Source: SZUA-430 sp964483585
Lineage (GTDB): Bacteria; Pseudomonadota; Alphaproteobacteria; Micropepsales; Micropepsaceae
Length of the DNA: 64,000 bases
Assembly: GCA_964483585.1 (NCBI GenBank)
Contig: CAZABH010000016.1
Coordinates: 4,131-68,130 of the forward strand
Reading direction: 5' to 3'
This document shows, piece by piece, positions 50,991-60,530 of the stretch. How positions within the stretch are numbered: the stretch's first letter is position 1; the number at the start of each line of letters is the position of its first letter. The position numbers were made by a program, and so were the translations under genes. The notes under the pieces were generated by a model. It had not been told where the DNA came from. It searched no databases and saw nothing but the letters and a program-made list of their open reading frames with translations.

Positions 50991-52111
50991 GCGGGGCTGC
51001 CGACCTTCGTGGTGATCAGGTTCGTGAGTTCATCGGGCGCGCGGGGTGGGGTGGAGCCATCGTCGAGCCCTTGGCGGGCGATGCGTCAAGCCGCCGTTAC
51101 ATGCGGCTGCGGCGAGGTGAGGCCTCCGCCATGCTCATGGACCAGCCGCGAGGAGCCGAGACGGCATCCTGTCCCCCAGATGCAAGCGAGGCCGAGCGCC
51201 TTTCGCTGGGATACAATGCCATGGCGCGGCTTGCAGGACCTGATTGCAGACCGTTTGCTGCCGTCAGCGCATTTCTAAGGTCTGCAGGCCTCAGCGGTCC
51301 GGACATTCTTGCCCATGACTATGGTGCCGGGTTCCTGCTGATCGAGGATTTCGGCGAAGGGCGCATGGCTGATCTCATCCTGGGTGGTGCTGCCGAGGTT
51401 CCCTTTTATGAAACGGCTGTCGACGCGCTTGCCACGCTGCATCGGCGGGGGGCGCCAGCAGTGCTTCAGGTGCCAGGCGGCGGGACGTTGCGCTTTCAGG
51501 CGTATGACACGATGGCGATGCTCGCGGAGGTGAAGCTGCTATCGGCCTGGTTTTATCCTGCGGTCGTTGGTCAGGTTTTGCCGGCATCCGCGGAGGAGGA
51601 GTTCGATGCGCTCTGGCGTGCGGCGCTGGAGATGCTGCGCGTGACGTCGCCGGTCATGATCCTCAGAGACTATCACGCCGAGAACCTGATGTGGCTCGAT
51701 GCCCGAACCGGTGTCGAACGTGCGGGGCTGCTTGACTTCCAGGATGCGCTATCGGGATCGGCGGCCTATGATCTGATTTCCCTGACCGAGGATGCGCGCC
51801 GTGATGTTGCCCCCGAACTGGCGGATGCCATGATGAGGCGCTACATCGAGCGCCGCTGCGCCGAGGATCGCGGTTTTGATCCGGAGGCGTTCCGGTTCTC
51901 GGCTGCGCTGCTGGCGGCCCAGCGCAATACGAAGATCGTCGGCATCTTTGCTCGTCTTTGGAAGCGTGATGGCAAACCGCGCTATACGCAGTTCCTGCCG
52001 CGCATGTGGGGGTATCTCGCGCGTGACCTTGCGCATCCTGCGCTTGCCGATCTTCGTGGCTGGTTCGACCGGCATATTCCGCCGTCTTATCGTGGTGTTC
52101 CAGGGGCCTGA
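50987..52111 (+). CDS. amgK: N-acetylmuramate/N-acetylglucosamine kinase AmgK
   Basis: Aminoglycoside-phosphotransferase-fold sugar kinase of 374 residues that phosphorylates MurNAc at C1 in the peptidoglycan recycling route. The catalytic loop is RDYHAENLMW, and the metal Asp is in GLLDFQDA. The GTG start overlaps the tsaE stop. murU, which follows six bases on, uses the product. The pair bypasses de novo UDP-MurNAc synthesis and underlies intrinsic fosfomycin tolerance in bacteria that have it. Confidence 0.92.
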   Translation: MSGAADLRGDQVREFIGRAGWGGAIVEPLAGDASSRRYMRLRRGEASAMLMDQPRGAETASCPPDASEAERLSLGYNAMARLAGPDCRPFAAVSAFLRSAGLSGPDILAHDYGAGFLLIEDFGEGRMADLILGGAAEVPFYETAVDALATLHRRGAPAVLQVPGGGTLRFQAYDTMAMLAEVKLLSAWFYPAVVGQVLPASAEEEFDALWRAALEMLRVTSPVMILRDYHAENLMWLDARTGVERAGLLDFQDALSGSAAYDLISLTEDARRDVAPELADAMMRRYIERRCAEDRGFDPEAFRFSAALLAAQRNTKIVGIFARLWKRDGKPRYTQFLPRMWGYLARDLAHPALADLRGWFDRHIPPSYRGVPGA

Positions 52112-52117
52112 TCCGAC

Positions 52118-52849
52118 ATGAAAACCAGACCTTCGCGCGCGATGATCATGGCGGCCGGACTTGGTACGCGCATGCGCCCGTTGACGAATGACTGCCCCAA
52201 GCCCCTGATCACCGTGGATGGTCGTGCGCTGCTGGATCATGCAATCGATCGACTGAAGTCGGTTGGCGTGCGCATGTTTGTGGTCAATGTGCATTACAAG
52301 GGCGAGATGGTCATCGAGCATCTCAAGGGGCGGCGCGATGCTGAGTTTATCATTCAGGACGAGCGCGACCGGATCCTTGATACTGGTGGGGCGTTGAAGC
52401 GGGCACTTCCCTTGTTCGGTGATGAACCGTTCTTCACACACAACAGTGACTCGATCTGGCTGGAAAGCTGGGGGTCGAACCTCGAGCGAATGATCCACCA
52501 ATGGGACCCGCTGACCATGGACTGCCTGATGCTGCTGGCAGCCACGCACAGCTCGCTCGGGTATGATGGTGCAGGCGATTTCACCATGGACGTCGAGGGT
52601 CGGCTTGCCCGGCGCCAACCGCCTCGGGTGGCGCCGTTCGCGTGGCCCGGGGTCCAGATAATCCATCCCCGTCTCGTGGCGCGCGGCCCGGACGCCGACG
52701 TGTTCTCGACCAATCGTCTCTGGGATATCGCCCTCGCGGAAGGGCGGCTCTATGGCATTCGCCTTGATGGGAAGTGGATGCACATCGGGACCCCCGAGGC
52801 ACGTGACGAGGCGCAGGCCCTTCTGTTTGCTCGCCATCTTGCGCCCTGA
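52118..52849 (+). CDS. murU: N-acetylmuramate-1-phosphate uridylyltransferase MurU
   Basis: Nucleotidyltransferase of 243 residues that makes UDP-MurNAc from MurNAc-1-phosphate. The N-terminal signature AAGLGTRMRPLT and KPLITV are typical of the NTP_transferase fold. THNSDSIW replaces the usual nucleotide-binding acid motif. It follows amgK and overlaps none of the next gene, which starts 20 bases later. Confidence 0.93.
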   Translation: MKTRPSRAMIMAAGLGTRMRPLTNDCPKPLITVDGRALLDHAIDRLKSVGVRMFVVNVHYKGEMVIEHLKGRRDAEFIIQDERDRILDTGGALKRALPLFGDEPFFTHNSDSIWLESWGSNLERMIHQWDPLTMDCLMLLAATHSSLGYDGAGDFTMDVEGRLARRQPPRVAPFAWPGVQIIHPRLVARGPDADVFSTNRLWDIALAEGRLYGIRLDGKWMHIGTPEARDEAQALLFARHLAP

Positions 52850-52868
52850 TGCGTATGGGGCAGCGGGC

Positions 52869-55800
52869 ATGAGCCAGCTCAACCTGTTCACCATCCCCTC
52901 GGGGCTTGCCTTTGCCGATGAGCTTGCGCGCGGCATCAGGCAGCGTTTCGGGTCCGGGGACCATCCCTTTGCGCTGAGTGAAGCCATGGTTCTGGTGCCG
53001 ACCCGGCGCGCAATCCGGACCCTGCGCGAGGCATTCGAGCGGACTGCAGAGTGTAGCGTGGCCGTTCTGCCCCGCATCGTGGCCCTTGGTGATTTCGACG
53101 AGGAAGAGCCGCAGGCTTTGCCTGATGGTTCAGGGGAGCTTGACATCAATTCGCTGGTCAGCCCCGAGGGCTTGGATCCTCCCATCTCACCTTTACGACG
53201 CGATATGCTGCTTTTCACGTTGATCCGCGCATGGGAAGCCAAGCGTGCGGACGGGGCGCAATCGCTTGGTACGGATCGCCCCGCAATCGCGCTGCAGCTT
53301 GCGCGTGAGCTTGCCCGCATTCTTGACCTTGCCGCGGCGGAGGGTGTCGCGTGGGAGCGACTGCGTGACCTGGTGCCAGGCGAATTGTCGGCGCACTGGG
53401 AACAGACCGTGGCCTTCCTCGACATCCTTGCGACCTCGTGGCCGTCCATCCTGTGTGCCGAGAAGAAGACGGATCCGGCCATGCATCGTGATGCCAGCTT
53501 GCGTCGAGCGGCGCGGCTGTGGCTTGAGGCCCCGCCGACCCACCCCGTGATCGCAGCTGGATCGACGGGCAGCGTGCCTGCGACGGCTGTGTTGCTGCAC
53601 GCAATTTCGAGACTTCCGCAGGGTGCGGTCGTCCTGCCCGGGCTTGACCTCCAGCTTGACGAGGCATCCTGGAACGCGCTTTCCCCCAATCATCCCCAGC
53701 ATGGCATGGCGCAGCTGTTGCGCAAGTTCGATGTAACGCGAAACGAGGTGCGACCATGGACTGACGCGAGCCCGCGTGCAGACCGTGTTCGACTGATTGC
53801 GGAGGCCATGCGTCCCGCGGCAACCACTGTCGTCTGGCGTTCCTACGTCGAGAAAGAGCGTGACAGTCTGCAGCGAGCGCTTGATGGGTTGTCATGTCTT
53901 GTCGCACGCGCGCCGGCTGAGGAGGCGCTTGCGATAGCCAGTGCACTGCGGGAGGCGGTGGATACGCCAGGCCGAACAGCTGCGCTGGTCACACCCGACA
54001 GAAGTCTCGCGCGGCGCGTGGCCAGCGAGTTGAAGCGATGGGATATCACCATCGATGATTCCGCTGGCATACCGTTGTCGCATAGCGAGCCCGGGCGACT
54101 TCTATGCCTCATGGCGGACCTCGCTGCGGAAAACTTTGCGCCCGTACCTTTGCTTGCGCTGCTCAAGCATCCTCAATGTCTGCTGGGCTTCGCGAGCCGT
54201 GCCGAGGTGCGGCATTTGACGTCCGCGCTGGAGGTCGCGCATCTGCGGGGGCCACGTCCTGCTGGAGGGATCAAAGGCCTTCTGGCTGAAGTGGGTGAGG
54301 GGGATCGCGCACACAAACTGGTGCTGCAGCTCGATCGGGCGCTGGGCGCTTTCGTAGGCCTCACGGCGCAGGCGGAGGCGCCGCTTGAGGCGTTGCTTGG
54401 ACTGCATCGTATTTCAGCTGAACTGGTTTCATCGGATCAGGTGGCGGGTGATATCGCGGTCTGGCGCGGCGAGGCGGGTCGGGTTGCGTTTTCGCTCTTC
54501 GATGAAGCGATTGCGGCCAGCAGCGGTCTTGGCCTGCAGATGGGGGCTGCGGATTATGCAGCTTTCTTCCGAGCCCTGATGGACCAGGTGGCTGTGCGCC
54601 CGATGGCGGGCCTGCATCCCCGTCTGTCCATCCTTGGACCGCTCGAAGCGCGTTTGTTGCAGAGCGATGTCGTGGTGCTGGGTGGCCTGAACGAGGGCAA
54701 ATGGCCGCCTATGACCGATCCGGGGCCGTGGCTCAACCGTCCAATGCGCCGCGATCTTTCGATCAGCCAGCCCGAGCGGCGGATTGGCCTTTCGGCCCAT
54801 GATTTCGCGCAGGCTGCAGCGTCGCCTGTCGTGATCCTGTCACGTTCAGCCAAGGAAGGTGGTGCGCCCACGACGCCATCACGCTGGTTGACGCGCATAT
54901 CGACGCTGGTCGAGGGAGCGGGGCTTTCAGAGCAATTCCTGGATAACCGGCTTGTCGAAATCGCGCGGCAGATTGATCGCCCGGGCACTGTTCCCAAACC
55001 TGTCGAAGCGCCGGCACCGACGCCGCCCGTCTCGGCGCGACCGCGCAAGCTTTATGTCACAGATGTGGAACGATGGCTTCGCGATCCCTATGCGCTGTAT
55101 GCCAAGGTCATCCTGCGGCTCAAGAGGCTGAAGCCGGTGGACGAGGCGCCGGGTGCAGCCGACCGTGGAACGGTCATCCATGCTGCGCTGGAAGCCTTTG
55201 CCAAGCGGTATCCCGGTGTGCTGCCGCCGCACACGCAGTCTGTCGAGGAATTGCTTGCACTGGGGCGTGAGGCCTTTGGCCCGCTTATCGAGTTACCTGT
55301 CGTGCAGGCGATCTGGTGGCCCCGGTTCGAGAGGTCGGTTAACTGGTATCTTGCGTGGGAGGAAAGACGGCGGGCAGGTCTCTTGCATGTGATGGCCGAG
55401 CGCAAGGGAGAAATCACCTTCGCTGCGCCGGCGGGGCCATTCACCCTGGCGGCGAAGGTCGATCGCATCGAGGTCCTGCCACAGGGCGCGATCCGGATCT
55501 GCGACTACAAGACGGGTCGCGTCCCGACCAAGGCGGAGGTGCAGCAGGGCTTCTCTCCGCAGTTGACGCTTGAGGCTGCGATTGCGCTGGCTGGAGGCTT
55601 CGAAGGCCTGAAGTCCGTTCGTGTTGACGGGCTTGTTTATGTCAGCCTCACGGGTGCGGGGGATGGCGGCCAGGACACAGAGATCAGTTTTGGCGACATG
55701 ACCCTCGATCAGGGAATCGATGATGCGCTGGCCCGGTTCAAGGATTTCGTGGCCATGTTCGACGCGCCTGACATGCCCTACCTGTCCAAGCCTCATGTGC

Positions 55801-55874
55801 TTCTCATGAACCGGCCGGGTGACTACGACCACCTTGCCCGTGTCAAGGAGTGGAGTTCGGGGGCCAGCGAATGA
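52869..55874 (+). CDS. addB: double-strand break repair protein AddB
   Basis: A 1001-residue subunit of the AddAB helicase-nuclease that resects DNA ends for recombination in alphaproteobacteria. It has a helicase-like fold with a degenerate ATP site (FTIPSGLAFADELARG at the N-terminus) and a C-terminal RecB-type nuclease domain (ICDYKTGR near residue 880, RGTVIHAALEAF earlier). ATG 52869 is chosen because the preceding in-frame codons are inside murU. The stop overlaps the addA start. Confidence 0.94.
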   Translation: MSQLNLFTIPSGLAFADELARGIRQRFGSGDHPFALSEAMVLVPTRRAIRTLREAFERTAECSVAVLPRIVALGDFDEEEPQALPDGSGELDINSLVSPEGLDPPISPLRRDMLLFTLIRAWEAKRADGAQSLGTDRPAIALQLARELARILDLAAAEGVAWERLRDLVPGELSAHWEQTVAFLDILATSWPSILCAEKKTDPAMHRDASLRRAARLWLEAPPTHPVIAAGSTGSVPATAVLLHAISRLPQGAVVLPGLDLQLDEASWNALSPNHPQHGMAQLLRKFDVTRNEVRPWTDASPRADRVRLIAEAMRPAATTVVWRSYVEKERDSLQRALDGLSCLVARAPAEEALAIASALREAVDTPGRTAALVTPDRSLARRVASELKRWDITIDDSAGIPLSHSEPGRLLCLMADLAAENFAPVPLLALLKHPQCLLGFASRAEVRHLTSALEVAHLRGPRPAGGIKGLLAEVGEGDRAHKLVLQLDRALGAFVGLTAQAEAPLEALLGLHRISAELVSSDQVAGDIAVWRGEAGRVAFSLFDEAIAASSGLGLQMGAADYAAFFRALMDQVAVRPMAGLHPRLSILGPLEARLLQSDVVVLGGLNEGKWPPMTDPGPWLNRPMRRDLSISQPERRIGLSAHDFAQAAASPVVILSRSAKEGGAPTTPSRWLTRISTLVEGAGLSEQFLDNRLVEIARQIDRPGTVPKPVEAPAPTPPVSARPRKLYVTDVERWLRDPYALYAKVILRLKRLKPVDEAPGAADRGTVIHAALEAFAKRYPGVLPPHTQSVEELLALGREAFGPLIELPVVQAIWWPRFERSVNWYLAWEERRRAGLLHVMAERKGEITFAAPAGPFTLAAKVDRIEVLPQGAIRICDYKTGRVPTKAEVQQGFSPQLTLEAAIALAGGFEGLKSVRVDGLVYVSLTGAGDGGQDTEISFGDMTLDQGIDDALARFKDFVAMFDAPDMPYLSKPHVLLMNRPGDYDHLARVKEWSSGASE

Positions 55875-58800
55875 GTGCGGAAGCAACAGAGCGGCAGCGT
55901 AGGGCGACGACGCCGTCGCTATCGGCATGGGTGACCGCCAACGCGGGTTCGGGCAAGACTCATGTGCTGGTCAACCGGATTGCGCGGCTGCTGCTCGAGG
56001 GCTGTCCGCCGGACCGGCTCTTGTGTCTGACCTTCACCAAGGCCGCTGCTGCCGAGATGTCTGTTCGCTTGTTCGAGCAGCTTGGCCGCTGGACGCTCAT
56101 GTCCGACGATGCGCTGCAATCGGCGCTGTTCCAGCTGTCTGGCGAGGCCCCTGACGACCATACGGTTGCGCTTGCACGACGGTTGTTTGCCGATGCGCTT
56201 GAATCTCCGGGTGGATTGCAGATCCAGACCATTCACTCGTTCTGCCAGGGATTGCTCAAACGCTTTCCGCTCGAGTCGGGTGTTGCGCCGGCATTCACCG
56301 TCCTGGATGAGGCCTCGACAGACGCGTTGCTGGCTGAGGCGCGTGATCGGGTGCTGCGCGAGGGGATTTCTGGTGACAAGGCTCTGGTCGAGGCCGTGCG
56401 GGCACTGACCGAGTTTGCTGGCGAGGAACAGTTCGATACGCTGGTTCGCGAAGTCATCAGCGAGCGCGCCATCATACAGCCCTTCCTTGAGAGGCATGGG
56501 CGCGGTGGGCTTGATGCAGCTCTCCGATCGAGCCTTGGCGTGGGATCGTTTGCGAGCGTTGATGACGTGCTGGGGCATGCCATGAAGGATGTTCCAGCTG
56601 GCCTGGCCGTTCGCGTGGCTGAAGCGCTTGCGAAGGGTGGTGGAAAGGACCAGTCGAAGGCTAGTCTGTTTACCACCTATGCCAAGCGCCCAGGTCCCGA
56701 AACATTGTCGGCTCTGCTCGAGAGCCTGCTCACATTGAAGGGGGATGTGACGAAGACGCTGGCCACCAAGGCGGTGTTCAAGATTGATCCGGGCGTCGAG
56801 ACCGTGCTCCAGACGCTGGCCGAGATTGCTGCCCAAGTGCGCCAGAGGTGCAATGCGTTGCGCATCTCAAGGCATACAGGCCATCTTCTTCTGCTCGCGG
56901 GTGAGATCCTTCGTGTCTATCGTGAGCTCAAGGCCTTTCGCTCGGTGCTCGATTATGACGATCTCATTGCGCGCGCTGCGGCTCTATTCAAGAGCCCGGG
57001 TGCGCAATGGGTGCTCTACAAACTTGACGGTGGCATCGATCACGTGCTGATCGATGAGGCGCAGGACACAAGCCCGAGCCAGTGGACCGTGGTTCGATCC
57101 ATTGCAGCCGAGTTCTTTGCTGGCGTAGGTGCCGAGCGGCCGTGGCAGGCCCCGGTGCGTACAGTCTTCGCCGTGGGTGACATCAAGCAGTCTATCATGT
57201 CGTTTCAGGGTGCAAGGCCGATCGAGTTTGTCACGTCGCAACGGCTGGTCCACGCGCTTGCAGGCGGCGATGTCGCGAAGTTCGATCATGTGCAGCTCAC
57301 CCATTCCTTTCGGTCAGCGCCCGCCATTCTGGAGCTTGTCGACGAGGTGTTCCGTGATCCGGAAGCTGCAGACGGCGTGCTGCTCGAGCACATTGCGCAG
57401 GACCACAAGGCCAGCCGGTTGGACATGCGGGGTCTTGTCGAACTGTGGCCGCTCGAGGATCGCCCGGTTCGAGGCGAGACCATTGCCTGGGACGCGCCGC
57501 GCGACCGGGTTGGTGCAGACCATCCGGCTGTTGTCCTTGCTGTTCGCATAGCGCGCCGCATCAGGTCTTGGATTGCGCAGCAGGTGCCTGTCCATGACAA
57601 GGAGACGAAGACGTTGCGCCCCATGACGCCGGGCGACGTCATGATCCTGGTGCGCAAACGAGGTCAGTTGTCGACCGAGATCATCCGACAACTCAAGCGC
57701 CTGGGCATTCCGGTTGCTGGCGCGGATCGACTTGTGCTGGCCGAGCACATTGCTGTCATGGATCTTATAGCGCTGGGTCGGTTTGCGCTGTTGCCACACG
57801 ATGACCTGACGCTTGCGACCGTGCTGCGTGGACCGTGTTGCGGCGTCAGCGAGGAGGATCTGTTCACGCTGGCCCATGGACGTGGCGAGCAGATGTCGCT
57901 CTGGCATGTCTTGCAGGGGCGTGCAGAAGATCCGCTTTGGCAGCCTGTCCACGGGTTCCTTCAACAGCTTCACGCCATGGCTGACCATCTGCAGCCCTAT
58001 GAGTTCTATGCGACGATCCTCGGACCGCTGAGAGGCTGGATGCGGTTGATGGAGCGGCTGGGTGTCGATGCGGCCGATCCCATAGAGGAGTTCATGTCAG
58101 CCGCGCTGGATTTCGGGCGGATGCAGACGCCTTCGCTGGAAGGTTTCCTTCATGTGGTCGAGCGATCGGATACCGAGATCAAGCGTGACCAGGATCGCAG
58201 CGACGGGGCGGTGCGCGTCCTTACAGTCCATGGATCGAAGGGGCTGGAGGCACCCATTGTCATCTTGCCGGATACATTTGCAACGCCCGAGCATGGCCGG
58301 CACGACAGTATCCTGCTGCAGGCGGGTGACACGCCGCTCTGGAAAGTCGAGACTTCCTGGGACGAGGGTGTTCGGCGCGCGGCACGCGATGCTGGCCGCG
58401 AAGAGCGCATGCGCGAGTATCGCCGCCTGCTTTATGTCGCCCTGACCCGGCCTCGTGATCAACTTCATGTGTGCGGCTTTCGCCAGGACAAAGGCGGCTC
58501 TGCACGGAATTGGCACGAACTTGTTTCAGCGGCGATGCAGCGCATTGGTGCGACGACTGTCGAGGATGAAGACGGGCAGCAGGTGTTACGGTTTGGTGCG
58601 GTGCCATCGACGACAGAAACCGTGAATGCCGGGCGGGCGGCTTCTCCGCTGTCGCTGGGTCCGGCGCTTCCTGCGTGGGTATTCGTGCCTGCCCCAATCG
58701 AGCGGCAGGACAAGGAGATCCTGCCTTCCGAGCGTGCGCCGCGCCCGCTTGGTGTTGGATATTCCGCGGAAGGGCGGTCGGCCGCGCTGGACCTTGGAAC

Positions 58801-59305
58801 GGCCGTACACAAGGCCCTTGAAGTCATTGCAGACGCGCGCCCGGAATTGTGGGCGCAGAGGGCTCGCGAAGCGGCGCGGCCGCATGTTGCTTCCACCGAC
58901 CTTGCCAGTGTCGTTGCAGAGGTTCTGCGTGTACGGCAGGATCCCTCTCTGCAGTTCATTTTTGGTCCTGGTTCGTTTGGAGAGGTTGCGGTCCGTGGAC
59001 GGGTCTTGTGGCAGGGACAGCGGTTCCTTTTTCCTGGACGCATGGACCGCATTGTTGTCAGGGATGGAGGTGTGCTGGTTGTCGAGTTCAAGACTGACCG
59101 GTTTGTTCCGACGGCGGTCGCAGGCATTCGGTCCGGCTATGTCCGGCAGTTGGCTCTCTATCGGCGCGCCCTCGAGGGACTTTATCCGGGCAAGGCTGTT
59201 TCCTGCGGAATCCTCTGGACGGTCGCTGCACGGTTGACCATGGTGCCTGTTGAAGTCATCGAGGCTTGCGAGCGTGTCCTTGACCCCGCCGGGACGGGTT
59301 CCTAG
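55871..59305 (+). CDS. addA: double-strand break repair helicase AddA
   Basis: UvrD/Rep-type helicase and nuclease of 1144 residues. Walker A is TANAGSGKT (22-30), and Walker B/DEAQDTS lies at about residues 396-402. The C-terminal nuclease motif is VVEFKTDR (about 1071-1078). With AddB it makes the alphaproteobacterial counterpart of RecBCD. The ATG overlaps the addB stop by four bases. trxA follows after 38 bases. Confidence 0.95.
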   Translation: MSAEATERQRRATTPSLSAWVTANAGSGKTHVLVNRIARLLLEGCPPDRLLCLTFTKAAAAEMSVRLFEQLGRWTLMSDDALQSALFQLSGEAPDDHTVALARRLFADALESPGGLQIQTIHSFCQGLLKRFPLESGVAPAFTVLDEASTDALLAEARDRVLREGISGDKALVEAVRALTEFAGEEQFDTLVREVISERAIIQPFLERHGRGGLDAALRSSLGVGSFASVDDVLGHAMKDVPAGLAVRVAEALAKGGGKDQSKASLFTTYAKRPGPETLSALLESLLTLKGDVTKTLATKAVFKIDPGVETVLQTLAEIAAQVRQRCNALRISRHTGHLLLLAGEILRVYRELKAFRSVLDYDDLIARAAALFKSPGAQWVLYKLDGGIDHVLIDEAQDTSPSQWTVVRSIAAEFFAGVGAERPWQAPVRTVFAVGDIKQSIMSFQGARPIEFVTSQRLVHALAGGDVAKFDHVQLTHSFRSAPAILELVDEVFRDPEAADGVLLEHIAQDHKASRLDMRGLVELWPLEDRPVRGETIAWDAPRDRVGADHPAVVLAVRIARRIRSWIAQQVPVHDKETKTLRPMTPGDVMILVRKRGQLSTEIIRQLKRLGIPVAGADRLVLAEHIAVMDLIALGRFALLPHDDLTLATVLRGPCCGVSEEDLFTLAHGRGEQMSLWHVLQGRAEDPLWQPVHGFLQQLHAMADHLQPYEFYATILGPLRGWMRLMERLGVDAADPIEEFMSAALDFGRMQTPSLEGFLHVVERSDTEIKRDQDRSDGAVRVLTVHGSKGLEAPIVILPDTFATPEHGRHDSILLQAGDTPLWKVETSWDEGVRRAARDAGREERMREYRRLLYVALTRPRDQLHVCGFRQDKGGSARNWHELVSAAMQRIGATTVEDEDGQQVLRFGAVPSTTETVNAGRAASPLSLGPALPAWVFVPAPIERQDKEILPSERAPRPLGVGYSAEGRSAALDLGTAVHKALEVIADARPELWAQRAREAARPHVASTDLASVVAEVLRVRQDPSLQFIFGPGSFGEVAVRGRVLWQGQRFLFPGRMDRIVVRDGGVLVVEFKTDRFVPTAVAGIRSGYVRQLALYRRALEGLYPGKAVSCGILWTVAARLTMVPVEVIEACERVLDPAGTGS

Positions 59306-59343
59306 ATTGCTGTTAACCGATCCATTTTCAGGGGGATTTCCCG

Positions 59344-59661
59344 ATGTCTGCAAAAGTCACTGACGCAAGTTTCGATCGCGATGTCCTGGGGGCGTCCAAG
59401 CCTGTGCTGGTCGATTTCTGGGCCGAATGGTGCGGTCCCTGCCGTCAGATCAGCCCTGCAATCGAAGAGCTCGCCAAAGAGCTGGGTGGCAAGATCGAGA
59501 TCGTCAAGCTGAACATCGACGAGAACCCCGGCGTGCCCGGGAAGTACGGCGTGCGGGGCATTCCCACGCTGATGATCTTCAAGGGGGGGCAGGTGGCCGC
59601 GACCAAGATCGGTGCCATGCCCAAGCAGAAGATCAAGGAGTGGATCGAGCAGACGATCTGA
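59344..59661 (+). CDS. trxA: thioredoxin
   Basis: A 105-residue thioredoxin with the WCGPC active site (C30, C33) and the cis-proline in GIPTLMIF. It has no signal peptide, so it is the cytoplasmic protein disulfide reductant. It is the last gene of the addAB run and has its own upstream sequence with TTAACC, a half CtrA-like site that I do not call. A terminator follows. Confidence 0.97.
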   Translation: MSAKVTDASFDRDVLGASKPVLVDFWAEWCGPCRQISPAIEELAKELGGKIEIVKLNIDENPGVPGKYGVRGIPTLMIFKGGQVAATKIGAMPKQKIKEWIEQTI

Positions 59662-59688
59662 CCGGTTTTGATCGAGGCGATGGTCGCG

Positions 59689-59722
59689 GCGGCGCAGGTA
59701 TGCCCGGCGCTGCTTCTTTTTT
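59689..59722 (+). terminator. terminator of trxA
   Basis: A seven-base stem GCGGCGC / GCGCTGC (one G-U pair, loop of 11) is followed by TTCTTTTTT. It lies between the convergent trxA and XRE genes. Confidence 0.6.
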
Positions 59723-59743
59723 CTGACCGTCTCTTCGCGCTGT

Positions 59744-59977
59744 TCAGTCTTCGCTGGTGTCCAGATCGCTGCTGGTTCGATCATACTCAAGAATTTCACC
59801 CGGCGTGCAGTCGAGTACGAAGCAGAGCTTCGACAGCGTATCGAACCTCATTCCCTTGACCTTGCCTGTGCGCAGGAGGCTGAGCTGGGTTTCGGAAAGT
59901 CCGATCTGCTCGGCCACTTCGCGCGCACGTACCTTGCGGCGTGCCAGCATGACGTCAAGGGTTACACGGATCGGCAT
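59744..59977 (-). CDS. XRE-family helix-turn-helix regulator (YozG-like)
   Basis: A 77-residue DNA-binding protein of the Cro/CI type, with the helix-turn-helix around REVAEQIGLSETQLSLLRTG and the LCFVLDCTPGEIL region typical of the small YozG family. Its start shares one base with the stop of the upstream DUF2975 gene (TGATG). It probably controls that operon. Pairing of such regulators with DUF2975 proteins is recurrent. Confidence 0.88.
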   Translation of the reverse strand: MPIRVTLDVMLARRKVRAREVAEQIGLSETQLSLLRTGKVKGMRFDTLSKLCFVLDCTPGEILEYDRTSSDLDTSED

Positions 59978-60456
59978 CAGACAAACTGGTCCAGCGTGGA
60001 CCTCATCTTCCTGCCTTCCTTGGCGAGCATCACAAGTGCCAGTCCAACGATGGCTACAGTCAGGTTCTCGACTGTGTAGTCGAGTTTCACGCCCCGCATT
60101 TCTCGGAAGTCATTCGCGATCAAATGCAACATGGCAGGTTCTAGAAGGACGGTGCTCCATGCGCCGAGCATGAGGCCCGCACCCATCTGGTTCATCCCGC
60201 GCACGACCGATTGGCTGAAGGGCGCGCCATGGTTGATCCGGATGAAAACGTTGGAGGCAGCCCATACCGACCACATGTAAAAGACGGGGGCCACGAGCCC
60301 CAGCAAGTTGGGCCACTCAAGGAATGCTGCCGTGCCAGGAGCGGCCAGGGTCAGGGCTTGCTGCAAGCCCGTTTGCTCGAGAAAGAAGGCGAGGCCCAAT
60401 CCGACCGTGAGGGCCCTGATCACGAGCGCCGACAAGATCGAGCTGTTGTTCCGCAT
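59977..60456 (-). CDS. DUF2975 membrane protein
   Basis: A 159-residue inner-membrane protein with about four helices (residues 10-30, 45-70, 90-110 and 130-150). The charged segment NVFIRINHGAPFSQSVVRGM between them is the characteristic feature of DUF2975. Function is unknown. It is the first gene of a two-gene unit with the XRE regulator. A -10 TATAAT lies just upstream. Confidence 0.8.
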   Translation of the reverse strand: MRNNSSILSALVIRALTVGLGLAFFLEQTGLQQALTLAAPGTAAFLEWPNLLGLVAPVFYMWSVWAASNVFIRINHGAPFSQSVVRGMNQMGAGLMLGAWSTVLLEPAMLHLIANDFREMRGVKLDYTVENLTVAIVGLALVMLAKEGRKMRSTLDQFV

Positions 60457-60476
60457 CTGGAGACCCTCGGTTAAAA

Positions 60477-60523
60477 ATTATACTCCGGGTACAATTAATT
60501 TAACTCTTGTATAAATTCAAGAG
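60477..60523 (-). promoter_or_regulatory. DUF2975 promoter region and hairpin after folC
   Basis: On the minus strand: TATAAT at 60482-60477, with start about 15 bases from ATG 60456, which has GAGGG upstream. The hairpin CTCTTG / CAAGAG (60504-60523, loop of eight) followed by an AT-rich stretch may end the folC transcript. It could also be an operator for the XRE protein. Confidence 0.45.
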
Positions 60524-60530
60524 GGGTCGA

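Noticed and set aside
51749..53689. 646-codon open frame on the minus strand
   Set aside because: It is antisense to amgK, murU and addB, all of which have clear family motifs.
59306..59343. CtrA-binding site before trxA
   Set aside because: Only one half (TTAACC) is present; the second TTAA at seven-base spacing is missing.
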